Below are positions 34,380 to 46,139 of a stretch of DNA of 64,000 nucleotides, piece by piece. This DNA is from Bombyx mori (Eukaryota > Arthropoda > Insecta > Lepidoptera > Bombycidae). The first letter of the stretch is position 1; each line of letters starts with the position of its first letter. The stretch lies in assembly GCF_030269925.1 (NCBI RefSeq), contig NC_085111.1, positions 2,658,142 through 2,722,141 of the forward strand, in the 5' to 3' direction. A program made the translations under genes and the position numbers. The notes under the pieces were generated by a model. It made no database searches, was not told where the DNA came from, and saw nothing but the letters and a program-made list of their open reading frames with translations.

Positions 34380-34996
34380 TAATTATACTATAATTTTACT
34401 ATAATTTATAGTTCGTTGCATCAGTAGAACCGTAAATTAAAAAACATACATGTACAATGATGTCACCTACGATCTAATTATAAAAAAAACACAACGATGA
34501 AATCACATCATCGAGCCACTTACATAATAAATAAGTGAATTAAAAATTCCACATTTTAACACCATTGTAGTCATCAACAATGGCCGTGTTGCAATTCTAA
34601 TTAAATATTTCCACGCAACTCGTCACAATCCTGATTCTAGATCTGACTCTGGTCATAAAAAGAAACAATGATAACTTATATTAGCATTAAACACACGATA
34701 AATAATTTAGCAGCTGAACTAGTACGGTGCAGGATAAAAATACTGAATTCAATGTGTGTTTTGATCTACATAGTATCGTCAACTTCGTGCATGAACTTAG
34801 ACACGTTCCTCAATTGTTCATTTCCATATGTGGACATCACAAAGAACAGGAAAATGAATAGTCTGTCCGTACGACAGTTGACGTCAAGATGGAGAACGAT
34901 ATGCATTCAAAGACCTGCGAGACGCCAGACCATACGCAGACGATAAAGGGAACGAATTACGTCAGCTTGGTTAATAAAATTTCTTTCTACGCAAGT
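34380..34996. other. AT-rich spacer
   Basis: A 92-codon open frame at 34668-34946 has no homology or splice partners that I can see. Not called as a gene. Confidence 0.4.
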
Positions 34997-35186
34997 TTTT
35001 TTTTTTTTTTTTTTTTATTGCCCTTGTAGGCAGACGAGCATACGGCCCACCTGATGGTGAGTGGTTACCGTCGCCCATGGACTTCAGCAATGCCAGGGGC
35101 AGAGCCAAGCCGCTTAATACTCTCCACAAGCCTCGTTTGAAGAAGGACATGTCATAGCGCTCAGGAAACACCGTGGAGGGGAGCAA
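34997..35186 (-). mobile_element. LINE-A 3' end
   Basis: T-run followed by the conserved tail and the last part of ORF2 (CATGTCATAGCGCTCAGGAA). A few bases of the ORF2 end are deleted. Confidence 0.88.
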
Positions 35187-35427
35187 ATGCATAGAGCAAG
35201 TGCATAGTAATGATTCATATTGAAGTATGAGATTTTTGTTATAAGTATGATCTCGTAGAGGTTTGAGGTTGAAGTCTGAGGTTTCTTTATAAACTCTAAT
35301 ATGTAATATATAATAAACTATAATATAATTTCTAATAACTCTAATGATTCTGAATATTTTGAAAAGGATCACGGTAAACAGAACAAAGAAGTTGAAAGAG
35401 AATTTTGGACCAGATTATTAGGTTAAT

Positions 35428-35672
35428 TTTTTTTTTATTGCTTAGATGGGTGGACTACTTCACAACCCACCCGGTGTTAAGTGGTTACTGGAGCCCATAG
35501 ACATCTACAACGTAAATGCGCCACCCACCTTGAGATATAAGTTCTAAGATATCAGTATCGTTACAACGGCTGCCCCACCCTTCAATCCGAAACGCATTAC
35601 TGCTTCACGGCAGAAATAGGCAGGGCGGTGGTACCTACCCGAGCGGACTCACAAGGTCCTACCACCAGTAGA
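35428..35672 (-). mobile_element. Bm1 SINE body
   Basis: Reverse-oriented, well preserved, ending AAGGTCCTACCACCAGTAG. Confidence 0.9.
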
Positions 35673-35679
35673 TGCCTGA

Positions 35680-37802
35680 AAGTCAATGACCATTTGGCGC
35701 CAAAATAATTAATTTGAATCGATTAATCTAAATTCATCAAGTTCCCTTACAAATAAATTCTTATATTTTTTTTTATTAATGTCCGACTGCCCTTTGTTAT
35801 ACTCGTAGTAGAATACAATTTGTAGTTTAATCAAGAAGATACTGTGGGGAGATATTCGACGAAAGGAAAGATCTTCCACCGAGCGGGTGATATTGCTCGG
35901 TAGACCGACGGTCCTAATGTTATTCTTCGGAACTTGTATATATGCAAGCTTATCTTGAAAATGTCGTAAGCGAGATTCAGGCATCTGTCAAATATCTTGT
36001 GTTCTGGGATGGCTACCCGTCTCAATACTCTATCTTTGACGTATAATGTCTTTGACATTGCCCACAATTATTTTAAGCATTACATTATGAATATACAATA
36101 CACTAATATTCTATATGAAAAAAACAACTGCTAGCAACTTCTAAACGCTATTATCTTCACCGGCGATCGGATCTAGGGCGGTATTGTCATTCAAAAGCGT
36201 CTCCTCAAACGATCGATAATCGCAATCACAAAAAAAAAATCAACCGTGCCTCGAACGGGGTCTGAAGATAAGGCCTTTCTTTTAAATGGACGAATAAAGT
36301 ATGAAGCGTGAATGCAAATACTTGTTCGTGACGCGAATCCGCTAGCAAGTTCATGATCAATGTTTGACGCGTGGAAATTTGATTTTGGAAGCTCAAAGTT
36401 GGTGGCAATAGCGTTTAAGAACATCTAAGACACGGCTAAGCTTCACTGTTGTTTTCTTTAAACAGTTAAATAGGTATACCCGTTTCTTCAATCTGGGTTT
36501 TGAACTAATTTGTCGCTGGGTCCAAAAAAATCTAGATTGGGAACCGCATCCACGCAGGCCGCTTCCACAAGATCCAGAAACGACCTGTTGAAGGTCCCAG
36601 GAATGGGCTGGATGTGGCAGCGCAGATTCGGTCATTCTGGCGAACCTCAAAGGCGGCTCAAGTGACTCTAGTTTAATGATGATGATATTAATTATTTCTG
36701 TCACATCAAAGCACCTTTATTTTACACAAATAAGCAATTAAATATTCTTTTTGACGAAACAATATATTTTGTGTGTGTGTTTCATTCGAAACCTCAATAA
36801 ACCCATTAAAAGGACGCGCGGACGGCTCGAACTATTTCAAAGGACAAATACAGATTATCGTATTTAAAAATTAATAAAGTTTATTGAACCTCAATGTATT
36901 TGTCTCACAACTAACGTGATAAAACGCTTGAGTTTTGCTCTAACATATTTTTAAAACTCCAATTAAACAAATCAAAACAAAAAAAAAACATGCATAAATG
37001 CATCCCCCAAATACGGCCTTCGATTTGAATAATAAGCAGTCGTCTACCTTACAATTGGTGTTGAATTAATGAACGCCTTCGGAAAACTGTCAGCTGTCAC
37101 ATTGACAGATGGCTTATCAAAACAGAATTGTTGATGTTTTTTTTTTCTTCACACACATTTCGACCATTGACTGAATATCGAGATTGGAATCTCTGTGCCT
37201 TTTTAAATGCTGCTGTCATCGGTCCACAGTAGTTTGTGTAGATAATTCACATAATAACATTTAAGTAATTGCTTTATTTGATCAGCAGCGTAATTCCTAT
37301 CGTGATCTCACTAATAGGCTTGTAGTAAACAGAATGGTACTACGTATCGGTATCGAGTAAGAATGGTACCACCGCTCTACTCATTTCTGCCGAAATGCGT
37401 ACCTATTTGAAGAGTAGCATTATTTAAAATCAATTTACACTTTAATCCCATTGGTTTGGTTAGTGACGAATTCCAGGTTATTGATGGTTCCGGTGTCAAC
37501 ATTCGACGATCATGACGACACATATCTACAAAAATATAAAAAAATATTTAACCATTTTTTTGGAAATTTTAACTTCTGATTATAAGATGTGTTTGCACTG
37601 TCTTCTAGAATTATCTACACAAGGATCGCCATTGATACCAGAAGCGCAGCCTGTCCATTATGGCTGTCTCAAATCAACACCCAGCAAATAAGTTTTTAAA
37701 TCAGTTTTAATTCAATCTTTAGATGATAAGAATTTATTTAATTAACGTATGTATTTACATTTCACACTATCACAATAGTTATTTTGTATCACAATAGCTA
37801 GT
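35680..37802. other. Spacer with decayed repeats
   Basis: 36535-36670 may be a decayed LINE segment. 37340-37430 looks like an old Bm1 body. Minus-strand frames at 35709-36067 overlap each other and match nothing I recognise. Confidence 0.35.
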
Positions 37803-38250
37803 TTGTAGTCGTCGTGCCCTAAAGGATAAGACCTCCGGTGCATTTGTGTTGAGCGATGCCCCGGTGTTCGAATCTCAGGCGGGTACCATTTTTTGTAATG
37901 AAATACGTACTCCACAAATGTTCACGATTGACTTCCACGGTGAAGGAATAACATCGTGTATAAAAATCAAACCCGCTAAATTATAATTGACGTAATTACT
38001 GGTGGTAGGACCTCTTGTGAGTCCGCGCGGGTAGGTACCACCACCCATGCCTATTTCTGCCGTGAAGCAGTAATGCGTTTCGGTTTGAAGGATGGGGCAG
38101 CCGTTGTAACTATACTTGAAACCTTAGAAGTTATATCTCAAGGTGGGTGGCGCATTTACGTTGTACCTATGTATATGGGCTCCAGGAACCACTTAACACC
38201 AGGTGAGCTGTGAGATAGTCCACCCGCCTAAGAAAAAAAAAAAAAAAAAA
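37803..38250 (+). mobile_element. Full-length Bm1 SINE (tRNA-like head plus body)
   Basis: The head has TGCCCTAAAGG (box A region, 37815) and GGTGTTCGAATCTC (box B, 37863-37876), as in a tRNA-derived pol III promoter. A unique region follows to GACGTAAT near 37998. The body then begins TACTGGTGGTAGGACC and ends in a long A-run at 38233-38250. Confidence 0.9.
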
Positions 38251-38685
38251 GGTGTTATTACATTCCCGAAAATATGAATGGATGATTCGTTTTTTTTTTA
38301 TAATATTTTTAAAGAACAGCCTAAACTTTTACTATCGTTTTGTTAAATATCTTGGCGTTTACAAGGTTTTGAAATGATGCAGCCGATTGCAGCCGGTATG
38401 CAGGAGCAGTCCAAATTCAATTTGTATTACTCGCAAATCCTGTTTGTTTTTTGTTTACATATATATCATACTTGGTACTAACCGTTTCGAACGTGGCTGA
38501 GATCTCATTGCCACCGAGAATCATTTTGATTTAAGATTCTCGTGAAAAATACTCTACCCATAGAATTTTAATATTGTTTGAATGGGTTAGTGACCTTATA
38601 CTGTAGTCAACTGAAATAACCCGCAAAATTCGTTTCAAAGCGTTTATTAATTTTCTATCAAGAATATTCCAGAAAAAGTTACATA

Positions 38686-39034
38686 TCTATATACATATAA
38701 ATAAAATTGGAGTATCTGTTTGTAATATTGAAATAGCCTCTTTTTACTACATGCATATAAATATATATACGGTACATACACCAAAATAACATTTTTTACA
38801 ATTTTTGTCTGTCTGTCTGTCTGTCTGTTTGTTCCGGCTAATCTCTGGAACGGCTGGACCGATTTTGACGGGACTTTCACTGATAAGTAGCTGAGGATAT
38901 AAAAAGTAACTTAGGCTACTTTTTTTAGAATAGCTTCGCCCCGCAGCTTCACCCGCAGTTATTGTCGTACCGCGTGCAACATGGCGGGCTTCGCCTATCA
39001 ATACTAAAATAGCGAACCGAGGGCGGGTCGCTAG
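38686..39034 (+). mobile_element. Non-autonomous Helitron
   Basis: Starts TCTATATACATATAAATAAA after an A and ends GGGCGGGTCGCTAG before a T. It contains a (TCTG)n run at 38805-38827. Confidence 0.85.
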
Positions 39035-39269
39035 TATGTATATAAGATTAAAGATAAAATTGAAAGCTAAGTTTACGACTTAAGCTCTCGATTATTGTTA
39101 CGATTTCATAGTTGTCTTTCGTTTCGAATTAAAGTTATTTTCAAGAAATGTTTTTAAGTGACAACTTATTTTGCACTGCGATTTGCGATGAAATGGAAGC
39201 ATACCTAATACACATCGAGGGGTTATTTGCTTTTTTTCTTTTTCTTTTTTAAAAGTTTTCTATTAAAAG

Positions 39270-39510
39270 CCTTTTTTTATTGCTTAGATGGTGGACGAGC
39301 TCACAACCCACATCGTGTTAAGTGGCTACATACATAAACATCTACAACGTAAATTCGCCACCTTGAGATATAAGTTCTAAGGTCTCAAGTATAGTTACAA
39401 CGGCTGCCCCACCCTTCAAACCGAAACGCATTACTGCTTCACGGCAGGAATAGGCAGGGTGGTGGTACCTACCCGCGCGGACTCACAAGAGGTCCTACCA
39501 CCAGTAAAAA
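39270..39510 (-). mobile_element. Bm1 SINE body
   Basis: Reverse-oriented, with a small internal deletion near 39325-39360. Confidence 0.88.
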
Positions 39511-39527
39511 ATTCTCTATTTTGCGAA

Positions 39528-40162
39528 GTCGTCGTGGCCTAAACAATAAGACGCCCGGTGCATTCGTGTCAACGGTGTTCGAATCCCGCAGGTGGGTTTT
39601 TTTTTCCCTACCTATGCTGATAGCCTTGAGAGGCTATTTCAGCTTCGCCCTAACGTTTGTAGGTGAGCTCACGGGGCTCAAACCGGAGAATTGCTAACAC
39701 TAACCCTAGCAAGAGCAGTGCTTCGCAGAATCTACCACCGGATCGGAAACGCGATCCACTGAGAAGATCCGGCGAGAAACTCAGTGCGCTGTGTCTATGG
39801 GTTAGTTCGCTCGTCGAGCCCTTCGTCGCAAGCGACGGGTTCGACGAGGACGGTGACCGGTGCTTGTGGTGCCTAAAAGCACCGTTAATGGATCAGGAGG
39901 ATCCGTAATGACGTGCTTTGGGCGACGTCGACGGTTTACCAATCGGTCTACTGGGTCGGGTATGTAATTTCCAGCGGCTACGATGAGAGGGTTCTCATGT
40001 CGTGCCGCCTTCTCAAAATGGCGCACCGCAGGTGGGTACCAATTTTTCTAATGACAAATTGGTACCCGACTGGAATTAACATTAGTTCCCGATTGACTTC
40101 CACGGTGAAGGAATAGAAACGTGTAATAAAAATCAAACCCGCAAAATTATAATTTGCGTAAT
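39528..40162 (+). mobile_element. Bm1 head-only SINE split by a LINE
   Basis: 39528-39597 holds the tRNA-like part (CGTCGTGGCCTAAACAATAA, GGTGTTCGAATCCCG). 40026-40162 continues the head to AATTTGCGTAAT and stops exactly where the body would begin. The LINE at 39598-40025 interrupts it. Confidence 0.85.
39598..40025 (-). mobile_element. Jockey-type LINE 3' end inserted in a Bm1 head
   Basis: Flanked by the 12-bp direct repeat CCGCAGGTGGGT (39586-39597 and 40026-40037), a target-site duplication. It is nearly identical to 28980-29407 of the RT-bearing copy and 5'-truncated. Confidence 0.92.
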
Positions 40163-40317
40163 AGGTCTAGAAATGTATACTCTTTTGTTCATTGTTTATC
40201 AATCTGTGGTCAAATTGAGAATAGATTAATAGCGTTTGTCTTTAATATTATTTGTCTATAGGTGATTATTAGAGAATTACTATTATAAGTACAATGATTA
40301 TTACAAAAATGTGACAA

Positions 40318-40576
40318 TCTATAGGTACTACAATATAAATCTACAGTGGTTTTTACGGATGTTCCGTTATAACTACTGAACCATGCATCTGATTGACTTG
40401 AAACTTGGTATCCATGTAGAAAAGACATGTCCTTAACGGATATTTATATGAGTATTGGACTCCCTATACCAGTTGCGGGGGCGTTAATGATGAGAATCTT
40501 TGATAGGGTGAGAAATAATAATATTATTTTTAAATGCGCAGCGAAGCGGGCGAGTACGGCTGGAACTATAATATTG
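40318..40576 (+). mobile_element. Helitron-like element
   Basis: Starts TCTATAGGTACTACAATATA and ends near GCGAAGCGGGCGAGTACGGC. The 3' terminus is decayed. It shares most of its body with the reverse copy at 42749-42996. Confidence 0.7.
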
Positions 40577-41060
40577 TTCAAATTTATAATTTAAATTAAT
40601 TATAATCGAATTTCGACCACTGGACGACCACTAGTAATATGAAAAGCATGTCAGATTGCCTGACATTTAAACTACGAGATTCAAGAACGTTTTTAAACAC
40701 AATGCCCAGTAAAAAATCTAAATAGATACGTCCGTTATTGTTACGTTTGTCTGGTGAACAATGCCCGTTTTTTTTTTTCGTCGTATAGGGCCGTCCGCAT
40801 ACAAGTCATTTTAAGATACAGGTGTTCGAAACGTATTTGATAGTCAGATGTGGAATGAATCAGTGTCGCTTGCCGCTCATACTAATGTATGTGATGTTTC
40901 CGGCATAAATCCAAAAGATATATACCGGGACGTGTAAACAGGCATAACTGACGTATACGACCAATTTAGGTGTATTTATGTTCAAGGTTCCGTTTTTAGT
41001 GACCGTAATGATGTAGGTACCTAAAAAGATGACTATCGAAATGCTACGATTTAATTTGAA

Positions 41061-41482
41061 CTAGAGGTCCCGCAGTAGTCGAAATTCGACTATAATTAAT
41101 TGGAATTGTAAGTTTGTACACTATTATGATTGTATTTTATACTTGTATAATCACAAATTTTGCCAAGACTACACTATAATTTTTTTTTAATAAAGACAAA
41201 CAATATTTAATCTATTCTCAATTTGACCACAGACGTCAAGAACAAAAGTTTGACAATAAATAGTGTGCATGCGTGTGTGCGTCAAATACATGGTATGTGG
41301 TGTGTGTAATGTTTTCTTTATTGATGTTAATGTATCTTTTATGCATTATTTAAAAAAAATATTAGCATTGTGCACTTCTTCTCTATATTCTCTATAAGTG
41401 TGGAAAATTTCATACTCCTCCGTCCGCGCAATTTTCGTAAAAAGGGATACAAAGTTTTTGCTTCACGTATTAATATATAGAT
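41061..41482 (-). mobile_element. Helitron-like element
   Basis: The minus-strand 5' end is near 41482 (CTATATATTAATACGTGAAG) and the 3' end is CTAG at 41061-41064. Both fit lepidopteran Helitrons. Confidence 0.75.
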
Positions 41483-41489
41483 GTTTGCC

Positions 41490-42394
41490 GTGTACGAAAT
41501 ATAAACTGTCTATGGAATAATTGTAATGTACCTAGGCGTCCACATCAAGAAATACACTGAAAAGGAGCCTTAGCTAATCAACTGGAGGAGTGTTACAGAG
41601 TACCACGAAACCTGTTTAGGAATTGGGCTAGACATATTATAATGTCATTGAGAATCAGTAAAAAAGAAGATACAAAATAAGAGGTAAATGATTTAGAAAA
41701 AAATATTCTTCGATATCAATTCTATTTAACTGTCAAAATTAAGACCGTAAGACGTAATCTTAATTTTTTTTTGAGAAAGAGAGGGAAGAGAGAGAAGGAG
41801 ATAAATATATATTTCTTCACTTCTTTGAGCGGTGCCGCTACACCCAAACCGCTAGGACCTAATTCTCTTGGCCGCAGTTACCTAGACCATAATAATATGT
41901 GCTTCAACACACCGGTTGGGTCTTTACCTTCCGTCTTGTGAACAGGGACTATATTCCATTTACTGAAGAAAAAATATTCGTTTTTGTTTATTTAATCTCT
42001 AACAACAGTTAAATCACAAAACAATGTATGTAATTATTGTTAGCTTAAGTAATAGTTACATATCACTTGCAAACCATCTTTGGACATCGAGTCATATCGA
42101 GAGTAGAAGCTGCTAAGATATTGAGCGAAGCGGCAACATGATGCGTGGGAGAGTTGATGACCACGCGCGTGGTCCTGAGCAGAAGCCGCTGGCGACACAT
42201 CTTTCATAATTAAAAACGTTCCGTGTTCCAGTTATCCCAGCAAGAATTCACGCCTGTAGTTTTTCGTAAATAAACATACCAACATTGAGATAGACTTTCC
42301 CTTTTATTGAATCCTAGTCATTAACAATGTCAAAGCCTATTCGGCCATGAGTTGACGGTTCGAAGATGTCAAGTGCACAAAAACACGCAAGCAC
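41490..42394. other. AT-rich spacer
   Basis: No gene recognised. Confidence 0.4.
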
Positions 42395-42395
42395 T

Positions 42396-42537
42396 ATACT
42401 TGTAACTATACTTGAGACCTTACAACTTATATCTCAAGGTGGGTGGCGCATTTACGTTGTAGATGTCTATGGGCTCCAGTAACCACTTAACATCAGGTGG
42501 GCTGTGAGCTCGTCCACTCATCTAAGCAATAAAAAAA
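42396..42537 (+). mobile_element. Bm1 SINE body, 3' half
   Basis: Contains CTTGAGACCTTACAACTTAT to the A-tail. It is 5'-truncated. Confidence 0.85.
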
Positions 42538-42748
42538 AAGGCAGAATGATATATCTTGTTTTTTTGTTTTCTTTCTTAACTTATAAACTAAAATTTATTC
42601 ACCTCGTGGTGAAGATTACGGAGTTCATCTAATTCTGTCAAAGTTACCTTAAAACTGAAACAAAAGAGAAAGAAACACAAAAAAGGGGAATACATGTACA
42701 GACATCCAACACGCTCTATTAAAACAGCACTGTTTGCTTTATAAACTA

Positions 42749-42996
42749 CTAGCTGTGTAACCGTCCGCTTCGATGGGCGTTTAAAATTAACATTATTATT
42801 TCTCACCCCCACAAAGATTATCATCATTAACGCCCCCGCAACTGACGTAGGGAGTCCAACACTCATATAAATATTAGCCTATCCATTAAGTATATGTATT
42901 TTCTAAATGGATACCAAGTTTCAAGTCAATCAGATGTATGGTTCAGTAGTTATAACGAAACATCCATTAAACCACTGTAGATTTATATATTAGTTC
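42749..42996 (-). mobile_element. Helitron-like element
   Basis: The 3' end CTAG is at 42749-42752 on the minus strand. The body is the reverse of 40318-40576 (GGATACCAAGTTTCAAGTCA). Confidence 0.75.
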
Positions 42997-42999
42997 AAA

Positions 43000-43565
43000 T
43001 TATATGAATGCACCTTACACTTAATTACCAAATGAAAAGAAAAAACAAATCCACAAAGGAGGGAGCACTAAAGCAATTTTGTTTTTTTTTTTTCAATTTC
43101 ACGGAACTCATAAACGAAAGACTATTCGAATTACCTATATAAAACCAAATTATAGGCGGCCTAAAAACTCTTAGGTTCGCAATATCAAATTTACATTCAC
43201 TTAAGCGGTTTTAATATCGGCGAGCGCCTGCTTGTGGACTGAATAAAGGTCGTAAATATTTTCCTGCATCAAGCCAGCCCTTCGTTCCGAGAAGTTGTTA
43301 AAAATCTAGTAAAAACACCGCTCGGGATATAAATCGTCATGAATGAACCTCCTTATCATTCCACGTAGGGTCTGAATATTCAGGGAGAGTCTCTGGACTG
43401 CATAATGTGCGATCGCCACACGCAATACGATTTATATTTTTATAACACTTTGATCGTTTTATTCACACGGTTATGCATTAGACCATATAAACATTACGCT
43501 ATATTTAGGCTTCGAATGAACTTTATGATGATAAATAATAAATTAGTAAGTTCACAGCTAAGATT
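43000..43565. other. AT-rich spacer
   Basis: No gene or repeat recognised. Confidence 0.4.
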
Positions 43566-43738
43566 ACTTTGCGGTTTAATCTCGGTTTTTTTAATGCCTT
43601 TTTTTTTATTTCCGACATACAGAACTTTACAGTTTCGTGGTCACGGAGGACTGTAATCTGTAACGGGACGACGGAAAACCGTAGAGTATTGGGAAACTTC
43701 GGAAACGATATAAAGAAAGCGAGATTAAACCGTAAATT
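43566..43738. mobile_element. Small MITE-like inverted repeat
   Basis: TTTGCGGTTTAATCTCG on the left pairs with CGAGATTAAACCGTAAA on the right. Confidence 0.6.
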
Positions 43739-43813
43739 ATAATAATTTTCATTAATTACGTCTACGTCTAGAGGCAACCAATGATAATATTAGCTCGATG
43801 TGATACAGTTTGG

Positions 43814-44097
43814 CAAATATATATGTCGACGCTTGAAAAGCAAATGTGACTAAGCGACAATAACTGCTTTGTACATAAATTATAGGCAATAACCATATTC
43901 GATGCGCAAAAAAAAAATATTTTTAGGTCTATTAAAATCATTGCAATCCTACATCTAGATTCGTTAAATAAGATTTTTTTTCAGGTATTTCTGAGGTATA
44001 TTTTTAAATTAATTTCAACTTTAAATTAGTCTACTGTAAAGTTCACGCATTGTCGCTTAGTCACGTTTGCCTTTCAAGCGTCGATGTATATATTTTT
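43814..44097. mobile_element. MITE upstream of gene 5
   Basis: Inverted ends of about 50 bp (ATATATGTCGACGCTTGAAA on the left; TTTCAAGCGTCGATGTATAT on the right). The right end lies about 267 bp before the gene 5 TATA box. Confidence 0.8.
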
Positions 44098-44363
44098 TAA
44101 TTAAACTATAAATAAAAATCCATTTTTGTATTGTAAAAAAATAGATTTTTGTGCGTGAAATAAAATCGTCAAAACAAATAGCAAACGGTTCACCCACCTA
44201 ATGATTTTCCTACGTGTCTTGCATTCTCCGATCTACACTAGGATGTCCAGTTGCTCATAACGGTTGCAGAACTCTGCCGAATAGTGTAAAATTACTGTCT
44301 AAGTTCGCGCTGGTGCAGGCGGCGTGCATGACTCGCATCCCAATGAGTCCAGACAGACTCGAC

Positions 44364-44370
44364 TATATAA
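44364..44370 (+). promoter_or_regulatory. TATA box of gene 5
   Basis: TATATAA about 120 bases upstream of the gene 5 ATG. The transcription start would be near 44395, giving a 5' UTR of about 90 bases. Confidence 0.65.
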
Positions 44371-44484
44371 CGCGGACTCGGAACATAGTCGTCACAAACT
44401 CGATAGCAGTATACCACTCAGCACCCTTTGACGTCCAAAGGGTATTAAAACAGTGTTAAAACAAAAACAAATTAATAAATCATA

Positions 44485-45386
44485 ATGAAGGTGATGTACG
44501 CTTTCGTGATGATGAGCTGCGCGCTACTGGTGCAAGCGTATCCCTACAATCCCTACTATGGAAACGTGGACTCCCGTGAGTATTAATTTAAATGTTTGAT
44601 ACTTGTCAAATTATATTTAGGCCAGTGCTTTATTCATATGAATTAAGATGTTTAGAGTTATGGGCTTTTGTTGAAAATTTTGATACTCGAACTGTTTGAA
44701 AGTGTACCTGACATTATAATAACTTTACAGTTTCCTACGGCTCGGGCGATAGTAACCGAGGAGGCTTGGTCATGAGCCGTTACTACAATCCTTACTACAA
44801 CCCCAGAGCTGTGGGCGGTGGTATGGCCGCGTTCATGTACCGCCAGCCCGAAGCCGCACAGGCGCCTTCAACGGGCCAGGTGTACATACCTGATCGTCGC
44901 CGCCAGACCCTTGCCGATACCAGCTACGTACCGCAACAAGAAAACGAAGTCTATTACCCTCAGCAACCAGAGAACCCGATCTTCAGCCCCACTCAAGCGA
45001 CCGAACTGGCTGACCCCACTGAAAAGATCGAATTGTACTCCACCACTTTGGTACCGGTTGCCAAGGCTACCGAAGCGCCTGCCGCTCCTGAACTACCAGA
45101 GCCGGAAGTACTCGAAGTTGAGGAGCCCAAGGCGAAGAAGGCTGTCGCTAATAAGAAGAAACAGGCGAAGAGGCCTCTTGAGGAAGACGAGGAAGAAGAT
45201 GACTTCGCACCACCCAGAGTGCCCACATCCGCGTTCTTCCCAATGTTCTTCGGATGGGGAGGTAGGGCCGCAGGTGGTCCCGGAGGCCCGACCGCAGTTG
45301 CCAACGCATACAGCACAGGTCGAGGAGGCGTCGCCACAAGCCACGCCACCGCCTACGGTGGACCCCGACCGGATGAAAAATTGTAA
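44485..45386 (+). CDS. Gene 5: secreted Tyr/Pro-rich, charged protein, 248 aa
   Basis: join(44485..44575, 44731..45386). Exon 1 encodes MKVMYAFVMMSCALLVQAYP and ten more residues; the signal peptide probably ends near QA. The donor is GTGAGT at 44576 and the acceptor TTTACAG ends at 44730, phase 1. The mature protein opens with Tyr/Asn/Pro repeats (YPYNPYYGN, RYYNPYYNPR). It then has a Pro/Gln/Glu-rich middle and a block of alternating charge (KAKKAVANKKKQAKR followed by EEDEEEDDF). It ends Gly-rich (FFGWGGRAAGGPGGP, GRGGVATSHATAYGG). The KQAKR stretch before the acidic run could be a proprotein cleavage site. No Cys beyond the signal peptide. No family was recognised; an extracellular structural or assembly role is inferred. 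Confidence 0.85.
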
Positions 45387-45489
45387 ACCTTAGACCTAAA
45401 TGTAAATTGATACTATGAGTTGTTTTGTATAGAATATATTATTATTATAATTTTTTTGTAAAAAATATGGATGATATTTTAATTATTTG

Positions 45490-45499
45490 AATAAATAAA
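45490..45499 (+). terminator. Polyadenylation signal of gene 5
   Basis: AATAAATAAA about 105 bases after the stop codon. Confidence 0.65.
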
Positions 45500-45842
45500 T
45501 CTAACTTTTTTCATTGTTTGTTTTAATGCCATCTAGCGGCTAATTTAAACAAGCAAACACACAATCATCAAGCTTCGATCTGGTCGAGTCGAGTCATAAC
45601 GCGATATGGGTTTAATGTTTTGTAATAGTTTATTAAAATAATAATAGAGGTCACTTTAACTATTCCAGTTTAAAAATTGTATTTTATCAAAGTATCTTTT
45701 TCTAGCAACCGAATTTTCATTAAATACTCCATTAAATTTATCCTAGTTCTGAGAGTGATTTATTGTTTTATTTAATTATTATTTCTTTACTGTATTACAT
45801 AATACAGAACATGGTACTAATTTAATACATTTATTATTAAAC

Positions 45843-46136
45843 TAGCTGACCCGGCAGACTTCGTAGTGCCTCAATCGATAAATAAAAGACCTAAGCTTTT
45901 GTATAAAATAAACTTAAAACAAACAAAAGGAATCCGTCCGACGGGAGACACCTCAAAGGAAAAACAAAATTGTTATGTTTTTTTAGTTCTGAGCATTTTC
46001 ATATTTATCTACCTTTTAAACCTTCTCTGGACCTCCACAAGTAATTTAAGACCAAAATTAGCCAAATCGGTCCAGCCGTTCTCGAGTTTTAGCGAGACTA
46101 ACGAACAGCAATTAATTTTTAGGTATATATAGAGAT
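45843..46136 (-). mobile_element. Helitron-like element
   Basis: The minus strand reads from TATATATACCTAAAAATTAA through CGAGAACGGCTGGACCGATT to GCCGGGTCAGCTAG, a common lepidopteran Helitron type. Confidence 0.8.
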
Positions 46137-46139
46137 AAA

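Noticed and set aside
34668..34946. 92-codon open frame
   Set aside because: No recognisable motif, low-complexity AT context, and no promoter or poly-A arrangement.
35709..36067. Overlapping minus-strand frames of 78 and 91 codons
   Set aside because: Two frames over the same DNA and no family match; possibly decayed repeat sequence but not supportable.
37803..37885. Possible tRNA gene
   Set aside because: Box A and box B are present, but the sequence continues into a Bm1 SINE and does not fold as an obvious cloverleaf.
44214..44459. Open frame just upstream of gene 5
   Set aside because: It covers the gene 5 TATA box and 5' UTR and has no coding features.
44818..45393. Alternative frames over gene 5
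   Set aside because: They have Arg/Ser-rich or Gly/Ala shadow composition and no matching first exon.
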